DNA from: Diprion similis
Taxonomy: Eukaryota > Arthropoda > Insecta > Hymenoptera > Diprionidae
Reading direction: 5' to 3'
Length of the DNA stretch: 64,000 nucleotides
Assembly: GCF_021155765.1 (NCBI RefSeq)
Contig: NC_060115.1
Span: 6,614,493 to 6,678,492 of the forward strand
Position 1 is the stretch's first letter, and the number at the start of each line of letters is the position of its first letter. The notes under the pieces were generated by a model, which saw nothing but the letters and a program-made list of their open reading frames with translations, made no database searches and had not been told where the DNA came from. The translations under genes and the position numbers were made by a program. Positions 11,765 through 24,592 of this stretch are shown here, in pieces.

Positions 11765-14700
11765 GTATATGTATTTGTGTGTATATATATATATATATAT
11801 ATACACGAGCGATCGATGCTGCTGTCTTATTACTTGTTGATCAAATGATAATACGGTACCAATTTCGCCCTTACCACCCTTCCAGTAATTGAACTCTGAA
11901 CGTAATTGGTTTTATAGGTTATTCTTATGAGGAGTTTTATTACTCCCGTGGCTTATTCACATTTTTTCTTTTCCTCCAATTTGACACAAATGATACAACC
12001 AGATGTAGTTTCCGTTCCAACAGAGATAAGCGTTCTCTGGTTTTTTCACAGAGGTTGATAGTGAGCAATTTGTTTTCAAGGCATTCTAAGTTTCCTCTTA
12101 GTTTTAGTCATTCCCATGTTATACGATGTTTCTCATGAAATCATTTCCGCAGACTTTGAATTCAATCCGTAGATTGTTGTTCTTTTATTAAAATGTATAA
12201 TTAACAAACCTGCAGTATACAAGCCTATGTTTATTGATTACTTGCGACAGTGCCTGGAACAGAATGCAACTCAGTGACTTATTGAATTCGAATTATCTCT
12301 ACTCGGATAAATATCAGAATGCTTTTGTCTTTTTTTGAATGTTCTACAATCAGGAAAGGACAGCCAACCGGATGTAGCCGAGCGAATATCTCACCCACTC
12401 CCTTTTCCTTTCAGTGATCAGCGGGCGGGGATACCGGGCCCTTATCAACTACCGTTCTTGCGTTTGACTCTTAAAAACCTTCCTCAGCCGGAGAATATTG
12501 TAATTTAACTACCAACTGCAAAAGCTTAGATTATTTTCCGGATGTTTTGCTTTGCCAGTGAAAAAACAGATTTTAATCTTTTCCCTCCGACCGGTTCTTC
12601 GCGATTCTTTGAACGACGCTGTAACTGTAATTCGATATAACTCGAAAAGACTGCAAGTATTGCAGCAGAATGAATATGCGATTTCGAAGAATGAAAGAGA
12701 AAGCTGTTGCGTGAACTAAACTTCTCGAAAGATGTGCCATTTCAGGATGGTTACGTTTCACGAGCGTTTCTGATTCGTCAACTGGACGTAAACCACGTAG
12801 AGCTAGGGAATAATTTTCAGAATGTGGTTTCTACTGGTCAGGAGAATATTGATATTCGATTATGTAACCAGTTAGCGAATGTTAGTCAAATTTTCCGCTG
12901 CGTTTTTCTGGAATTTTCGGCTCCTTTCACCATCTTCCCATCTTTCACTGCGGCCAATAAGCCGGAGGCAATGGTTTCTTGCTACGGTAAAAATAATCTC
13001 CACAGATTATGAGGGAAGAACAATTCGCTGCTGGACGAATAGAATGCTTGGGAATTGTAGAAATTCTGAAAGAATGACTTTAGACGAATACCGCTCCTTT
13101 GGTATCGACGACTATTTTGCTTTGTAAAATACTTGGAACTGCGCAGTCTACATAGGCATGGAAATACTCCGCATGTTTGATACTGTGAGCATAATTATCG
13201 CTGATGGAAGAAAGAGAGAAATGAACGTTGTACTTCCTGTGCGGTAGTATGTTTTACCATGTTTTGTGATTACGTCCTTTTCAGGATTCAAATGCAAACC
13301 AAGCGTATCCGCAGGACGTGGGAATAAGAGTATTTCACAGAATAAAATTTCTTCATCTTTTATGGTCTTGCTCTTACTTACCGTGAATGTTACAGACGAT
13401 GTTATGGATCTGCATAAACGTAGTAGATGCGTAGTAATTATTTAGATACGCGGAATGCGATAAACTGTCACCTCGAATCGGTCGAGGCTTGATTTACCGA
13501 GACTTTTACTTAACAGGCACGCCTATCGTACGTCACATATGTACAAGATACATACCGATCGAAGAAATTTAGACTTGTGTTGGGTACTTGAAGATGCAAA
13601 TCAACCCCAAGAGAGATGAACAAGAACCTGATCTATAAAAGGGTACTGATAGTACCTCGCGTGAAAATTTCTGTAACGATGATATGAAAGCGTGAATAAC
13701 TAGACAGGCTGTGAGCCGCCGGTTGGAGGGGATAGCCGAAACGATCGAACCGTTCCGGTGAATTTACATGTACTCTTATGGATGCACGCCCGCTATGATC
13801 GGTGGCAACCGCTTTAACTAAATTTTCCCCATAAGATTTAACATAGACGTTACGCCAAAATGAGGGCTCGACTAGCGTGGCTAGTGATTATTTCAATGCG
13901 AAGTATTAGATGTATCGACTAGTGGAATAATTGAGCAACGTGTAACGTATATAAAACGAACAATCATATCATGTTTTTTTTGGCAGGTGTCACGGCATGG
14001 AAACCAACAATGAATCCTGATGTCGAGCAGCTTGTTATCCAAGAAGGAGAGGAGTTGAGAATTTCATGTCGGGGTGACGGCCCTATTCACTTTTCAACCA
14101 TGAATATATCGAGGAATGTACGTGTCGGTTGTTACACTCAAACTCAGTTCCGCGCGCAATTCGTTACCGGCATGGCCAAAATAACATCCGATACCGTCAA
14201 CTTTGAATTTACAGATACACGATATCAGCGTCGACGGAAATTCTGGTGAACATACTTTCCACATCCATAATGCACTTGCGAGCGATACTGGTTGGTACGC
14301 CTGTGCCGAGGAAGGTGTCGAGATCAGAAATGACGAGCAAACGATCGATCATCCCGACGCAGAGATCTCTTGGATCTATGTTTACGTGAATTGTAAGTAA
14401 TGAAAAACACGTCTTCACTTACGGGGCTGAACTTTTTGGTGACGATTCTTACAAGTGTTGGGAGTGACGGCCGTTTGAATACGCGCTCTGATGCCATATA
14501 CCTCACATCCTGAAAGGAAAGAAGTTATTCTATGACTTGTAATATCACTTTACTCGATGAACTCGTTCTATATTGAAGGTATTGAATCGAAAATTCGTTA
14601 CGTGCTGTTAATATACGCTTGTAGGAAGAGTTTGAAAAAGAATGTTCGCCTATTTTCAAAATGTATTTCATCCTTTTTTGAAATCTGACAGCAAGTTCTG

Positions 14701-17700
14701 GTGTTTGAAATTGAGACATTCGTTTTAGCTACAAATCCTTTCGCCGTCGCGCATAGTCTTCACTCGTTATGGTTACAAGTGGGGACAACAGGAGTCATTC
14801 CGTGTCGGCCGACGTTACCCACGATTCAAGTGAAACTTTACAAGAAGTTCGGTGTAAGTGACTGTATATAAAAAGTGAATAATTAATGAGATTGTTTTGC
14901 ACGAGAGAAAAAGGAAATCGATAAAATTAGTACCGTAGAACGCAGATTGATAATTATCCGTGAAATTTATGATTAGCATAATCCTCCTCCCTACCCATAC
15001 TTATGTTGAAGATACTAAATACTTGACCGCGATTTGCAGGATCCAGAGATACCAGAAGAAGCCGAATTTGACCCAAAAATTGGATTCATCTTGAAAAATT
15101 TGTCACTTGCACTGTTAGACGAAATGTTAGAGTGTAAAATAGTTGGCATCGAAAACTCGGACAGTGAGGCGTCGTATATTTTAACCGTGACAGGTGAGTT
15201 TGTGCTTATGCATTTTCGAGCTTATAATCCACTCGATTGTGTATTCTTAATGAATTTCCCAAGTGACTTTCATTCTTTGAGTCCATTCCCTCTACAAGTG
15301 TGCGTCACGCTATTTCTTCGGTCAAGTTCGGTTCGAAATCATTGATGATTTGTTTTTTCTCCTTTCCACACGAAGTGCCGAAAATTCTGCCAAAGCCGAT
15401 AATCGACGGAGCTGCGTTGCGTCACGTTGTCTGGGGTAAAAATCAGACTTTGACGTGCTCGATAGTTATGAGAAAATCTGATTTATTTACTCTGAAATGG
15501 AAAGCTCCATCTTCCGTTTCGGTGAGTTTTAGCAACAATGTTACTCAAGTCATAAACAATTATTGGCGGTTCAGATTTTCATGACGAATCGTTCAAATTA
15601 TACGAATATTATGCTTCTTTCTCGAACTCATGATATGCTGCGTCTGATAATATCAAATTATCACGTGAGTAAAGAGCTGCAATTCATATCTATTTTTCTC
15701 AACTCTCGCGGCATTTGATTGCCCATTTCATGTTTTTGATTAACGCGATGGCGTGAATACGGTGGAAAAAATATTTCAGGAAGACAGACTTATTCCGGAC
15801 GAAAAATCGGTAACCGGGTTAAACAACGTGACTCACAGAGCCTTCCTCACAATAGTCAATGTTCAGAAAAGTGACGAAGGTGAATATATTTGTACCTTGA
15901 AGGATAATGCTAACAACGTAACGACCAAAACACACCTTAAAATTTGGGGTAAGCATAAATACCGTCGCGTTCTATTTTTATCCAGCCCGTTCTATTTGGT
16001 CCTTCCAGATGCGAGAATTTTTATAATAATTTGATCAATCGATCCATTCAAAATTTTCCAAGATCCAAATTATGTGTACCTCAACGTGAGCCTGGATGAT
16101 GGTAGCAGTGCTTCGTTGCAAGGCCGCGAAGGAGGCACTGCTCGATGGAAGATGACTGTCGACAGTTACCCCGAGAACGTTACTTGGACGTGGTGAGTCT
16201 CAGTACGAGGTTGACAGAATCTTTTTTTATTTCGAGACTGAATCAGTTTGGTCATGTAGGCAATTACGTCTGCGGTCTTCCGTGCAGAATTTTCTCACCT
16301 CCGATTTGCTCGGAAAAGAATGGCACCCATGCACCGTAACCGACTAAATGGGAAACAACGCACTCGCGCTTTCCTTCGATGCAAAATAAGCCGCCATTGC
16401 ATCGCATTTCAGTAAACCCACCGATCCTGTTATACGAGATTGATAAATACATGTTTACTGTCGATACAGGTTCAAAGGTAATTCTGACGATCCAATTAAA
16501 GATGTCACATCGCTTTTGCAAAGCAAATACTCGCACATCCAAGATGAACGCGGAAGAACGCACGTCTTCAGAATAGCTCGCCTGAGCGTTCGCGACACGG
16601 CCAATTACACAATTCGTGCATCCACTCGAAGTAACATGACCGACACCATCCTTCATTTGAATGTCGAGGGTAAGATCTTTGCCGAGTAATACTTCGTATT
16701 CATCAAATTCCACAGTCATCGTTAATGATTCGTGACAATTTCCAGGACAGCCAATTGCTCACATGACAAATACCTTGTCGTACTTCATGCCAGGCCAGTC
16801 TGTCGATTTCATATGCAAAATTCTAAGCAATCCACAGGCTAATGTGACATGGATTTATCGAGAATACCCGAAGTTTCCCAGCAGAACCGAGTCAAAATCT
16901 ATCACTTTATCGGCAAGTACCAATTAATTTTACTCGATCAATTCCGCGTGTCTAGGTTAAATAAACGTTAGACGGTAACATTTGTAATACGAGTGTCCTG
17001 ATTTTAAGATTGATTGTAATTCCGTATTTATTTTACCCAGAACACGACGTCTATAGAAGCGAAACGCGAGCCGTTTACTATTTTTTCTCGTGTGACCGTA
17101 AAGATCAACGAAACCGGTGATCTGGTGTGTAAGAGCTGTAACAGGATTAATTGTACGGAAGTTACAGATCTAATTTATGTTTCCGGTATGTTCATTCCCT
17201 TGTTTTTCATCTCTCGCATTATTTCTAGCACCGTTGAAATAGATTTTTCACTAACCTAATCTCTAATGGAACGCATTTTCGGTTCTGCGATTGTTGTAGA
17301 CGTGGCTTCACCTTTTGAGATATTGGAACCAAAATCGGTCACGGAGGGTGATACGATCAGTGTATTATGCGGAGCTTCGGTGTATAACTACAGCGATAAA
17401 ATTGAATGGGACGATGTCACCAATTCCGAGGACGGTATGTTTTTCGAAATTTGTTCGAAGTGTTTTCTAAATCTTCACATGCAAGTACTCATAATTTACA
17501 CGTAAAAATATCAATGAATCGGAACTATTGAAATATATTTATAAAACTTTTCCCAGGAAGAATATCGGTTGAGTATAAAACTACGAAGTTCACCCATCAA
17601 GCGATACTTATAATACGTGACGTACAGATGTCCGATTCAGGAAATTATACTTGCCATGCGTTTGATCCGGAGAATAACAACAAGGAACCGCAAACCTACA

Positions 17701-20700
17701 TATTGTCGGTGAAAAGTACGTATGGCTTATACTTGTGGTCAGACTTTCAGGATGTTCAAAGTATCAATCGTGTTTCAGATGCGCGTGCACCGGATATTTA
17801 CGAAACGAATTTGAATAATTCTCAGATAGTGAAAGAGAAAAAGGATAGTTTGCATCTATCGTGTAGTGCCAATGGAGCACCAGTACCAACAGTAACCTGG
17901 TTAAAGGTAAAATCTCATTTTCGTATACTGTCTCTTGATGAAGTATGTTTAGAAGAAGCGATTTGTTGTGTCAAGTAACCGGTGAATGTTAACTCCGGAA
18001 AAAATTACTAGCAAGTTTGGTTCACAGAATGTGATTAGTTTTCCTAGTTTTGTTAGAAAACCTCATAATCATTTGGTTAAACTTTATAGGATGGTTATCC
18101 AATAAAAAAGAGTCAGCAGTACGAAATTTCCTCAGACAATTCCACGCTTTATATACAATACTTTTTGGATGGAGATAACGGACATTACGCGTGTCGAGCA
18201 GAGAATCGTATAAAAGCCGTCGAACGATATGTGGACATCGTTATTGAAGGTGAAACTTGGGCAACGATGACACGACGTGTCATCACTGCCAACAAGATTA
18301 GATCTTGGGAATCATTTCCTTGATCAATGTCTTCCGGACAATCTATACAACTAATCACTATATGCCATTTTCAGGAAACCGAAGTGACTTAATTTGGATC
18401 AGTTTGATATGTGTCCTTATCCTAATCATCATCATTGTCATCACTTACATGGGGTACAGAGTACACCGAGAAAGGGTAAGTGAGAACTTCGGATTACTGT
18501 CGGGTAACGGAATACGATGTTGTTAATCGAGATTCCTTCCAGCTGACGAAGAAGGTCTTGTTCGAGGCTGGCTTGACGCATTTCGAAGAAGGTGCTCTCG
18601 AGTGTTTGAATCCCGATCTGACGATCGATGACCAAGCCGAGCTTTTACCCTATGATAAGAAATGGGAATTTCCGCGGGAGAATTTGAAACTCGGTATGTT
18701 GCTGAAGCTCTCTCTGACGATAAACGTCCGTGAACATATCGTTCAACGGTCGACAGGCGTCAGTCCTTTGATGCTGACAATATCTCATAACTGTATAATA
18801 ATATCACGTCAGGTAAACAACTGGGAAGCGGTGCATTCGGTGTAGTGATGAAAGCTGAAGCACGGGGCATTTGCGAAGATGGAAAGGATACCACTGTTGC
18901 GGTGAAAATGGTTCGACGATCGGCGGAACCGAGTTACATGAAAGCTCTCTCCAGCGAACTCAAGATCATGATTCATCTCGGCAAACATTTGAATGTCGTC
19001 AATCTGCTCGGGGCTTGCACCAAGACCATCCTTACTAAGCGTGAGTTCCGTCTTTTTCATCGGCAACTTGTTCGTACGCGGTTGTTTCCACCACGTTGAC
19101 ATGGCGGTAATCGGTGAAAAATCGGCAACCATTGTTATTTTACTGTTTCCCAAAGGTGAACTTTACGTCATCGTCGAATATTGCCGTTTCGGGAACTTGC
19201 ACAACTACTTGCAGCGTCACCGAGCAAGTTTCGTCGACCAAATCGATCCGGCTACACAAAAAATTGATCCAAATATTGGTATGGAGCGTTTGACCCGAAG
19301 TGAAAGTATCGGAAGTCAGAATAGGTATGCAATATGTACCCAGCATTTGTAGATCTAATTCTCTGATCAGTGAATCATCGCCATAGTTCTTGCGGTATTG
19401 GATTATCATCATGTGCTCACTGAACTATTTTCTCGTTTCATGCGACAAAGTCATTCCATTTACAATCACAATTAACCACATCTAATACCTTTAAAAAATC
19501 GCGTCTTTTGAAGGTACTTCAATATTCCCTCCAGCTTATTGACTATCAAATTCTATTACATGCTTACACGACTAAACTAAAACTGACATGGCACAACAAA
19601 TTTCTGTCAAGTACTTCAATAGTTGATAGTCGTTACTTGGCATGTCGAAGAGAATATTTAATTCGATATGAAATCATAACTGTGTTGATTAAAATGAATC
19701 TTTGACCCGATATTCCCCACTTCAATCCTAATTCGCTTGTCGTAAGTAGCAGCTTATATTTATAACTTTAACAAAACTCTGGTAACAATGGTGAATGGTG
19801 CATGCAATGTGTTGGCTAACATGGTGTTGTTTTCCTCCGATCATACAGGATAAAGTACGCAGCGTTGTCCTTTTCCCGTAGCGTCAGTGTAAAGTCATCG
19901 GATAGCAATAGTGGTTCCGAACTAGTCGATTATCGTCAGGCGACAGAATTCGGAGATGTGAACATGTCGCCTGACGGTGGCGTCTTGAGCAACAATTCGG
20001 TGCAACCTGGATGGAGGTCGAATTATCGGGGCGATTATAAAGACCATAATTTGAAACCAATTCGCACGCAAGATTTACTCTGCTGGGCTTGGCAGGTGTC
20101 ACGTGGTATGGATTATCTCAGCAGTAGAAACGTGAGTGCCATTCGTAATGCCGATGATCCGGTTTTATCGGTCCGTTGAACCGCGTCGCCTCCCAAAATT
20201 CCGAAATTTTAACCCATCGTGTTTCAGGTTTTACACGGCGATTTAGCAGCGAGGAACATACTGCTCGCCGACGACAATGTCGTAAAGATCTGCGACTTTG
20301 GCTTGGCCAAAAACATGTACAAGGACGACAATTACAAGAAGAAAGGAGACGGACCCTTGCCGATAAAATGGATGGCAATCGAATCGATCAGAGACAGAAT
20401 ATTCTCAACTCAGTCGGATGTCTGGTCCTTCGGTATAGTCTTATGGGAGTTTTTCACTTTGGCACGTACTCCGTATCCCGGAATGGAAGCTGAAAAGCAA
20501 TACGACAGACTTATCGAAGGATACCGCATGGAGAAACCGGAACATGCAACAGACGAGATGTGAGTTAGAAAAATAATCTATTAGCGTGGGAAGGTGATAA
20601 TAATATATACTTATATATGTATATGTATATACTCCGATAACAAACCTTCAACCGTTGCGGTCAATTCCTAGATACGCCTGCATTCAACAGTGTTGGAAGG

Positions 20701-21551
20701 CGAAACCGTCTCTTCGCCCTACGTTTCCGGAGCTTGTCGAAAAACTCGGTACTCTGTTGAACGAAAGTGTTAAAATGGTGAGTTGGCCATACAGGGAGAA
20801 CTCGCTGGAGAAAAACCCTTCCGGACCCGTGAAATAATGCTAAAAAATGGCAACTGTCGTGCAATATAATCTTTTCACGTTTCAGATTTATTTCGACTTG
20901 AACACTCCGTACATGGACATGAACACTGCGAACCTTGCAAATGGGCAAAGCGATTACTTGACCATGATGTCGGCGCCGAGCCACGATTATCACAATTCGC
21001 CCGAGCCGTCATGGGAGTCTCGCCCGGATTCAGCCTACCTGTCGATGAGTCCGTTAAACAAGAGCACCGATCCTGGGATCTTCAGTCCCCGACCGGAGGT
21101 CAGCGAAACTCACTTCGACTTTTCTCCTCTCGGCAAGACTACTCCGGTGAATTCGGATTCGGAAGACTGCATTGAGTCAGCACCGATGCTCACTCCCGAA
21201 GAGCCATACTTGAATCCCATCAATGTGCAACAGAGGAGGGCCGAATTCGTCAAGCAACAAAAGGAAAAAAGTCCCAGCAGAACGAACTTGGATTACTGCA
21301 ATGTTGCCACGAGCCCGCCGAACAATCAAATATCAGATTCGATGAATACGTCTGATCGAAATTTGAACAAATCAAACATGCAGAATATTTATGCGAATCG
21401 ATCGCCCCCGCCCATAATAACAGGGCATGACAATTACGTCAATATGCCCCAGCAAAAAAATGAACGGCTCAAGGATATGAACGACAGTTTCAGTAACCCA
21501 AGCTATGTTACCATGTCGAATTTGGAACTCCAAGACAGACAAATTGTCTAA
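10977..21551 (+). CDS. Pvr: PVR-B: full-length PDGF/VEGF receptor-like tyrosine kinase
   Basis: Twenty-three exons join in frame to give 1406 residues: 10977-11034, 13987-14117, 14215-14392, 14729-14853, 15040-15193, 15376-15521, 15780-15948, 16063-16192, 16470-16669, 16746-16912, 17041-17185, 17300-17434, 17557-17715, 17779-17906, 18090-18249, 18375-18475, 18543-18693, 18813-19040, 19156-19324, 19849-20131, 20228-20559, 20672-20777, 20886-21551. A signal peptide is followed by seven Ig domains (20-729; domain 4 lacks cysteines) and a transmembrane helix near 734-757. The split kinase has GSGAFG at 817-822, the VAVK lysine 844, an insert around 930-1015, HGDLAARN at 1042 and DFG at 1062. The activation loop has two tyrosines. 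The 221-residue tail carries five YxxM motifs (YMDM, YLTM, YLSM, YVNM, YVTM), typical PI3-kinase docking sites, plus YCNV and YANR. An in-frame ATG at 10953 would add eight residues; I prefer 10977 because PVR-C also starts with MDR. The exon 10 donor is GC. In flies the family responds to PVF ligands. Confidence 0.93.
11706..11802. repeat. (TA)n microsatellite
   Basis: About 53 bp of pure TA (11706-11758) is followed by TATG variants and a second TA block at 11782-11802, inside intron 1 of PVR-B. Confidence 0.95.
13243..13470 (-). pseudogene. Decayed copy of the 8.1-kb membrane-protein exon
   Basis: Bases 13303-13359 match 8126-8183 at roughly three quarters of positions. The shared block includes CGTATCYGCAGGAYGTGG and the TTTCACAGAA that follows. 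Weaker similarity continues to both sides. Read on the minus strand, the PADT motif is kept, but the surrounding residues differ and I found no intact splice sites or matching stop. It is probably a duplicated fragment now sitting in intron 1 of PVR-B. Confidence 0.5.
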
Positions 21552-24500
21552 CATTTTATAGACGAATTTTCCAATACGTCCAGTGCCATGATGATTTTTT
21601 TATTTTTTTTATCGACAGCGTAACGTTTGAACTGAATTTACCGAATCTATAATAATAATGTTCAGTCATTCTGTTTCCACTTATCAGCTCCTTATTATAT
21701 TATTCATACACCGTAATTGTAAATAATAGCATCTAATTTAAGCAAATTCTGGTCATATATCTTTCTTCGAACTTCATATCCGTTGTACACTATCCATTAA
21801 TGTGAAAAAATTGAAATTTACATTGCATTCTTATTTTCGTTTCACTCATTATTACGACATCGCGAAGCATACTTTTATAGACACCTTTCTATCTGCTCGG
21901 AACATTTATACTCGTCTTCCGGATAGCAGATTACTTTTCTGATCAAAATTAATTACAAATACTTATATCCACGTAGAATGTAGATTCTAGATTCTATGAG
22001 TGGAAAATTCTTAAGCCAGTGCGTTGGACTAGTTTCAATATCAAATTAGAGTAAGTTCTCTTAAGTACGATGTGACTCAAATGCTTCCTTAATTACTTAC
22101 AGTAATCTTAACATTACTGAACAAACAGAGGCGCTGGATTTCATAATTTTTTTCTACCCAATACGATACTCGATAACGCGGTTTGTTTTAAAGCCGAGTA
22201 AATTCATTATCTCAATTCATTTATACATACCGCGTGCCATACCGATGACTCAATGTTACCCATCGATATTTTGTACCCTACTGGTAATTTGTCCATTAAG
22301 TAGCATATCAAACACTTGCAATATCTGTTAAGGTACAAAAAGTTTTCATTTTCTTTTAGGCTATATTGACTAACAAGGGGAATACACGCATTCGGGGTGA
22401 CCGATTTTTATACAATTTGAACTGGTGAAACTAGAACTAGATTTCATTAGACCCATTTTTTTCCATCCCATGGGCAGCGATTCCTGAGAAATTACATATG
22501 GTTTGTTTTTTTTATAAAAAAATCATTCCTCCCTATTTTTATTACTTTCAGGTATACTTTAATGATACTATTTTCTTTCAACGGAATGTATCGTACGAAT
22601 TTATCGTACGCATATACTATTGAGAAAAACTTCGTTTACATTCGTGAAAACATTTCTTCGGATTCGGTTAATTTTTCTGCGAATCAAGCGTTTTTTGCAG
22701 CATATATCGGAAAACCGAAGCAGACCATTGACTATGGATCAATGAAAAACTCTACATAAAAAAAAAAAAAATGTAATTCAATTTCTCCGGAGACGGAAAA
22801 AAATATGGGTGAAATGAAATTCAATCTAGTTTTACCGGTTCAAATTTGATAAAAATCGGTCACTCTAATGAGTGTACCGGTGTACCCCCATTGCAAGTGT
22901 GAATCACAGCGTTATTTCAATGTATAGAAATGTATGCATGGTATTCACGTTGACAAGTACTTTGAATAATTTGTATCTGAATAATTTTAAGTAAAACCTC
23001 GATGATTATTTCTAATGAATTCATGATGAATATATTAATTATTTTTTATAGGGAATAGAGTTACGTTTCGATAAAGAAGGAGAGCGTAAATGATTGTTCA
23101 CTCAATATACATTACCTTTAGGTTAAATTTTTTTATAGACTTAGGCCAGTGGTTTTCCAAAAATTCCAAATAAAGATTTCACGCTAACTTTACGAACGAC
23201 AACTTGAACACACTTGTAATTTACCCAATTAAGTGTTTCATGAGAGAGGACAGAGTAGGAATCGGAGGTGGAGGAAAATTCGACGCGGAAATAATGACAT
23301 GTCATCTTGAGAGTGAAAAAGATTTTACAACTTATAATTTCTCGTTATTTACAATATTTAGTTCGTCACGTATTTAAGATAAAAATTCTTATTGCACGCT
23401 CTTCTGTCCGAGTAACGTTAGTCATGACCGGAACTCGATTCACCACATGGTAAGAGAGCACGAGCTTCTACTTGCCACAGTGTAAACGAATACTCATTAC
23501 GCCATCGTCTGGAATATCACTTTTGTTCTTGATATTTTACCACGTAGCATCTGAAGACAGGCAATCCTGTGGGGGAAAAAAAATTTACTTTGCAGTTATC
23601 ATTTCATCGAATATCTGCCACGGTAGGAGGAAATGACGAAGAGCTTGTTAATCGTAAGACTAATATGAGGGCAGGGATTCGAATGATTTATTTTACCAGC
23701 AATCACGAATGAAAGGTGAACATTTCGTCGAACGAAATGAAGTGCATAACGTCTACCTGCATCGCCATTTTCGTCATATCTGGACTGCATGAAGGTAACT
23801 TCGAAAATTGCAATCCAATATAGCGATATACAAATTTTATTTTTTCTCAACAATTCACCATGATTTATGGATATATTTGAAAAACAGTGCAGTTTATCAC
23901 TAAGCTGAAAATTTTGCATGGATAGATAAGAAATGTGCGAGGTTCATGTGAACTCCTTCCGGAATAAGTTACAGTTATAAGCCACAAGCGATAAGTGCTG
24001 ACCCTAGAATGCGTTGTATGCATTGTCAAGTACATTCTCAGTGCAAAAAGCGCTCCAAAGCTTTGTACGATATTTTGAAAATAAACATTTTTTATTATTA
24101 TTAAACAATCGTTTTTTCACTTCAAACATGTATTCGGTATTGCAAAAGTAATTGTTATTACGGACAAAAGACGTACGTGACATATACGACATGCGTTATT
24201 GTATTCTTAATAATCCCTTGCAACATAATTTTCCTCTTTAAATACTGAAAAAGCCGTCTTCTACGAGTGAAAATTTTGCTATATATAAACATACACACAC
24301 ACATACATACACATATACATAATTCTCAACTTCTGAGATGATTGTGGCAAAGAAAAGATGCGGTGATTGATATGGGAAGTGGCGGGGAAATGGATAATTT
24401 GTTAACACCGAGTATCACTGCAGTAAAAACAGTGGCGGATGGCATAAGGATGTCGTCGCTCCTGACCCGAGAGTTTAGCTTGAGTTGAAAAAAGTCTTAC

Positions 24501-24592
24501 AAATCTAAAGACGTTTGAATAACCCATGATTTTGTAAAAACGTAAAATTAATCCGCATGTGAGAGCGAAGGAGAACTATTCAGCGTCACGAA
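21552..24592. other. Intergenic region between PVR-B and PVR-C
   Basis: Three kb without a supported gene. It includes the PVR-B 3' UTR, a 520-bp foldback element at 22374-22893 and AT-rich sequence. A 106-codon minus-strand open frame at 23599-23919 shows no recognisable domain. Confidence 0.6.
22374..22893. mobile_element. Foldback (MITE-like) element
   Basis: Two arms of roughly 200 bp are inverted copies of each other. The left arm reads CAAGGGGAATACAC then GGGTGACCGATTTTTAT. The reverse complement of the right arm reads CAATGGGGGTACAC then AGTGACCGATTTTTAT, and similarity continues inward past the CATTTCA and GAGAAATT blocks. No transposase is encoded. This architecture fits a non-autonomous DNA transposon. 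I cannot assign a family, and the target-site duplication is not clear. Confidence 0.75.

Larger units (their letters stand above)
11035..13986. other. Intron 1 of PVR-B
   Basis: A 2.95-kb intron separates the signal-peptide exon from the first Ig exon. It holds a long TA repeat, a GC-richer block around 12350-12450 that may be regulatory, and the decayed copy of the 8.1-kb exon at about 13303-13359. No exon was supported inside it. Confidence 0.7.

Noticed and set aside
16264-16719. 151-codon minus-strand open frame
   Set aside because: It lies antisense to PVR-B exon 9 and flanking introns, and is a shadow of that coding sequence.
23599-23919. 106-codon minus-strand open frame between PVR-B and PVR-C
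   Set aside because: No domain, no hydrophobic pattern or splice context that supports a gene.
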